14,324 nucleotides of DNA from Campylobacter sp. (lineage in GTDB: Bacteria > Campylobacterota > Campylobacteria > Campylobacterales > Campylobacteraceae): contig JAGAZK010000056.1 in assembly GCA_017940085.1 (NCBI GenBank), forward strand, positions 1-14,324, given 5' to 3'. The notes beneath the pieces are model-generated. The model ran no database searches. It worked only from the letters and a program-made list of their open reading frames with translations, and was not told the origin of the DNA. The translations under genes and the position numbers were made by a program. Shown piece after piece: positions 12,564 to 14,324 of this stretch; positions within the stretch are counted from its first letter, which is position 1, and every line of letters starts with the position of its first letter.

Positions 12564-14324
12564 ATTGGCAGCCTTCGCATTCTATGCTTCTATCTAACGG
12601 CTTATTATCCAACGAAGTAGTTTCAGGGCTTTGAGATCTTAAATAATAAGTAGATTTAATGCCTAATTTCCAAGCCAAAGTATAAATATCGCTCAAATAC
12701 CCGCCACTTGCTTTATCAAGGCTCATAAATATATTTAGGCTTTGACCTTGATCGATCCATTTTTGGCGGATTGCACCAGCTTTTATCAGCACTCTTTGAT
12801 CCAAATCATAAGCTGGAGTATAATATTGCCAAGTATCAGGACTGAGATTTGGCACGACAGTTGGAATCATACCGCTTAAATTTTGTTCAAACCATTTTCT
12901 TTTATACACAGGCTCAATTGTTTGAGTGGTGCCTACTAAAATACTAATGCTTGAAGTGGGAGCAATTGCCATTAAATAGCCATTTCTCATACCATTTTTG
13001 ATGACTTTAGCTCTAAGTTCGTCCCAATTTAGTTGATTTTCGTCAAACAAACCTTCTCTGCTGACTAATTTTTTGGCTTCTTCATTTGCCATATCTATTG
13101 GAAAAATGCCTTTTGACCATTTTGAGCCTTGAAAATCTGGATAAATGCCTTTTTCTACGGCTAAATTGCTTGAAGCTAGGATTGCATTGTAGCTTATGTT
13201 TTCCATTATTTGATCTATGAGTTCTAAATGAGCATAACTTCCCCACTCTATTTGCTTAGTAGCAAGCATTTGAGCCTCGCCCATCACGCCAAGACCGATT
13301 GCACGATTTGCCATATTTGTTTCTTTGACTTTGCCAACTGGATAAAAATTGAGATCTATGACATTATCTAGCATTCTAATAGCCACAGGGACTACTCTTG
13401 CGAGATCTTCTTTGGTATTAATTTTGCTCAAATTTATACTAGCTAGGTTGCAAACTGCGGTTTTGCCATTAAATTTTTCTTTTTCTACGACAAAAATTTC
13501 TTTATTATCAATAAAATCAAGAGCTGTGATTTTTTTGGCTTTTTTAGAAATCCTATTATTTACAACCACATCTTCTTCTTCATCATACAAAGCCACAGAG
13601 CCGTCAGTAAATTTAACTCTAATCTTATAATAATTTGGTTCGGTATTTTGAAAAATCTCTGTGCATAGGTTTGAACTTCTAATTAACCCTACATGATCAT
13701 TTGGATTTGTTTTATTAGCATTATCTTTAAAGCATAAAAACGGCATTCCGCTTTCAAAATAGCTTGTGAGTATTTTTTTCCACAATTCTTTAGCTGATAC
13801 TGAAAATTTTGAAATTTTTGGATCTTGCTCGTATTGTAAATATCGTTTTTCAAACTCATCTCCATACAAATCGCATAAATCTGAAGTTTCAGCTGGATCA
13901 AATAAGCTCCAACGCTCATTATTCGCAAGTCTTTTCATAAACAAATCATTAATCCAAAGTGCTGGGAATAATTCGTGAGTTCTTCTTCTTTCTTCGCCTG
14001 AGTTTTTACGCAAATCAAGAAAATCATTAATATCCATATGCCAAGTCTCAATATACACAGCGATCGCACCTTTTCTAGTGCCGAGCTGATCTACGGCAAC
14101 TGCAATATCATTTGCAATTTTTAGAAACGGTATCACGCCACCAGCTGCGTTTTTGTGTCCGTCTATACTGCCGCCCATAGCTCTGACTTTGCACCAATCC
14201 CAGCCAATACCTCCACCAAATTTAGAAAGCATTGCCATTTCTTTGTAGCTATCAAAAATACCCTCAATATTATCAGGTGTGCTTCCTACATAACAAGAGC
14301 TAAGCTGATGACGGGTAGTTCTTG
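12562..14324 (-). CDS. nrdA: Ribonucleoside-diphosphate reductase alpha subunit (class Ia), C-terminal part (runs off right edge)
   Basis: Catalytic subunit that reduces ribonucleoside diphosphates to deoxy forms, working with the radical-bearing NrdB subunit. The frame is open from the right edge through RTTRHQLSSCYVGSTPDNIE (first redox Cys) to the stop. Numbering from the internal Met at 14236-14238: KFGGGIGWDW is at 6-15, the active-site NLCTE at 190-194 with catalytic Cys 192, and the second redox Cys 263 in TAVCNLASINL. Further on come APTSSISILVGTTQTIEPVY, the Tyr pair in STYYLRSQ that relays the radical, and the C-terminal shuttle CEGCQ. The segment between Cys 192 and Cys 263 is about 48 residues longer than in E. 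coli NrdA. The true start lies outside the window; the Met at 14238 is not the start, since homologous sequence continues upstream. No downstream nrdB is present. Confidence 0.95.
   Translation of the reverse strand, partial: RTTRHQLSSCYVGSTPDNIEGIFDSYKEMAMLSKFGGGIGWDWCKVRAMGGSIDGHKNAAGGVIPFLKIANDIAVAVDQLGTRKGAIAVYIETWHMDINDFLDLRKNSGEERRRTHELFPALWINDLFMKRLANNERWSLFDPAETSDLCDLYGDEFEKRYLQYEQDPKISKFSVSAKELWKKILTSYFESGMPFLCFKDNANKTNPNDHVGLIRSSNLCTEIFQNTEPNYYKIRVKFTDGSVALYDEEEDVVVNNRISKKAKKITALDFIDNKEIFVVEKEKFNGKTAVCNLASINLSKINTKEDLARVVPVAIRMLDNVIDLNFYPVGKVKETNMANRAIGLGVMGEAQMLATKQIEWGSYAHLELIDQIMENISYNAILASSNLAVEKGIYPDFQGSKWSKGIFPIDMANEEAKKLVSREGLFDENQLNWDELRAKVIKNGMRNGYLMAIAPTSSISILVGTTQTIEPVYKRKWFEQNLSGMIPTVVPNLSPDTWQYYTPAYDLDQRVLIKAGAIRQKWIDQGQSLNIFMSLDKASGGYLSDIYTLAWKLGIKSTYYLRSQSPETTSLDNKPLDRSIECEGCQ

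Noticed and set aside
13456..13644. Intein in NrdA
   Set aside because: The extra segment is about 48 residues, far too short for an intein, and has no Cys/Ser start with a His-Asn end at the junctions.
14236..14238. ATG at 14236-14238 as the start of nrdA
   Set aside because: The frame stays open to the window edge and the upstream translation (QLSSCYVGSTPDNIEGIFDS) is conserved NrdA sequence containing an essential cysteine.

Overview
The window is AT-rich epsilonproteobacterial DNA, almost certainly from a Campylobacter. Three things point there: the protein sequences (RdxA-like nitroreductase, NrdA with an extra segment after the catalytic Cys, DUF2603/UPF0763 protein), the block order hemB-argF-UPF0763-hemN and glmM-lspA-hemJ, and promoters that show a clear -10 box but no obvious -35. 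Intergenic DNA is full of short palindromic words of the type CAAATTTG and TTTGATTAAATTTG. That, with the divergence from C. jejuni as I remember it, suggests a non-jejuni species (fetus/hyointestinalis/lanienae-like is an inference only).

Layout. Positions 1-3117, minus strand: a tightly packed operon hemB, argF, UPF0763, hemN (hemN runs off the left edge), with a strong -10 box before hemB. Positions 3224-4602, minus strand: rpmI, rplT, then ung, whose TTG start sits at the foot of the hairpin that looks like the rplT terminator. Positions 4772-7406, plus strand: glmM, lspA, a TM2/SHOCT membrane protein and hemJ, overlapping or nearly so. A terminator-like hairpin then abuts tRNA-Val(GAC) at 7474-7549. 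Positions 7784-8497, minus: a secreted polysaccharide-deacetylase-like protein. Positions 8632-9243, plus: an RdxA/NfsB-like nitroreductase. Positions 9416-10864, minus: a LysP-type amino-acid permease. Positions 11090-11821, plus: an unnamed outer-membrane beta-barrel protein with a G9 tract directly upstream of its likely -10 box. Positions 11822-12561 hold no convincing gene; they contain three long hairpins and a direct repeat. Positions 12562-14324, minus: the C-terminal part of nrdA, which runs off the right edge.

How the genes work together. Three heme-biosynthesis genes are present (hemB, hemN, hemJ) but in two separate operons. glmM feeds UDP-GlcNAc for cell wall and surface glycans, lspA matures lipoproteins, and the deacetylase-like and beta-barrel proteins act at the envelope. 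argF and lysP concern amino acids; ung and nrdA concern DNA.

Most of the window is ordinary core genome. The observations most worth a second look are the G9 tract (candidate transcriptional phase variation of the outer-membrane protein), the cluster of long hairpins at 12061-12563 (two of which share an apical-loop sequence), the 14-bp inverted repeat around the nitroreductase promoter, and the extra segment in NrdA. I saw no CRISPR array, insertion sequence, prophage or defence system.
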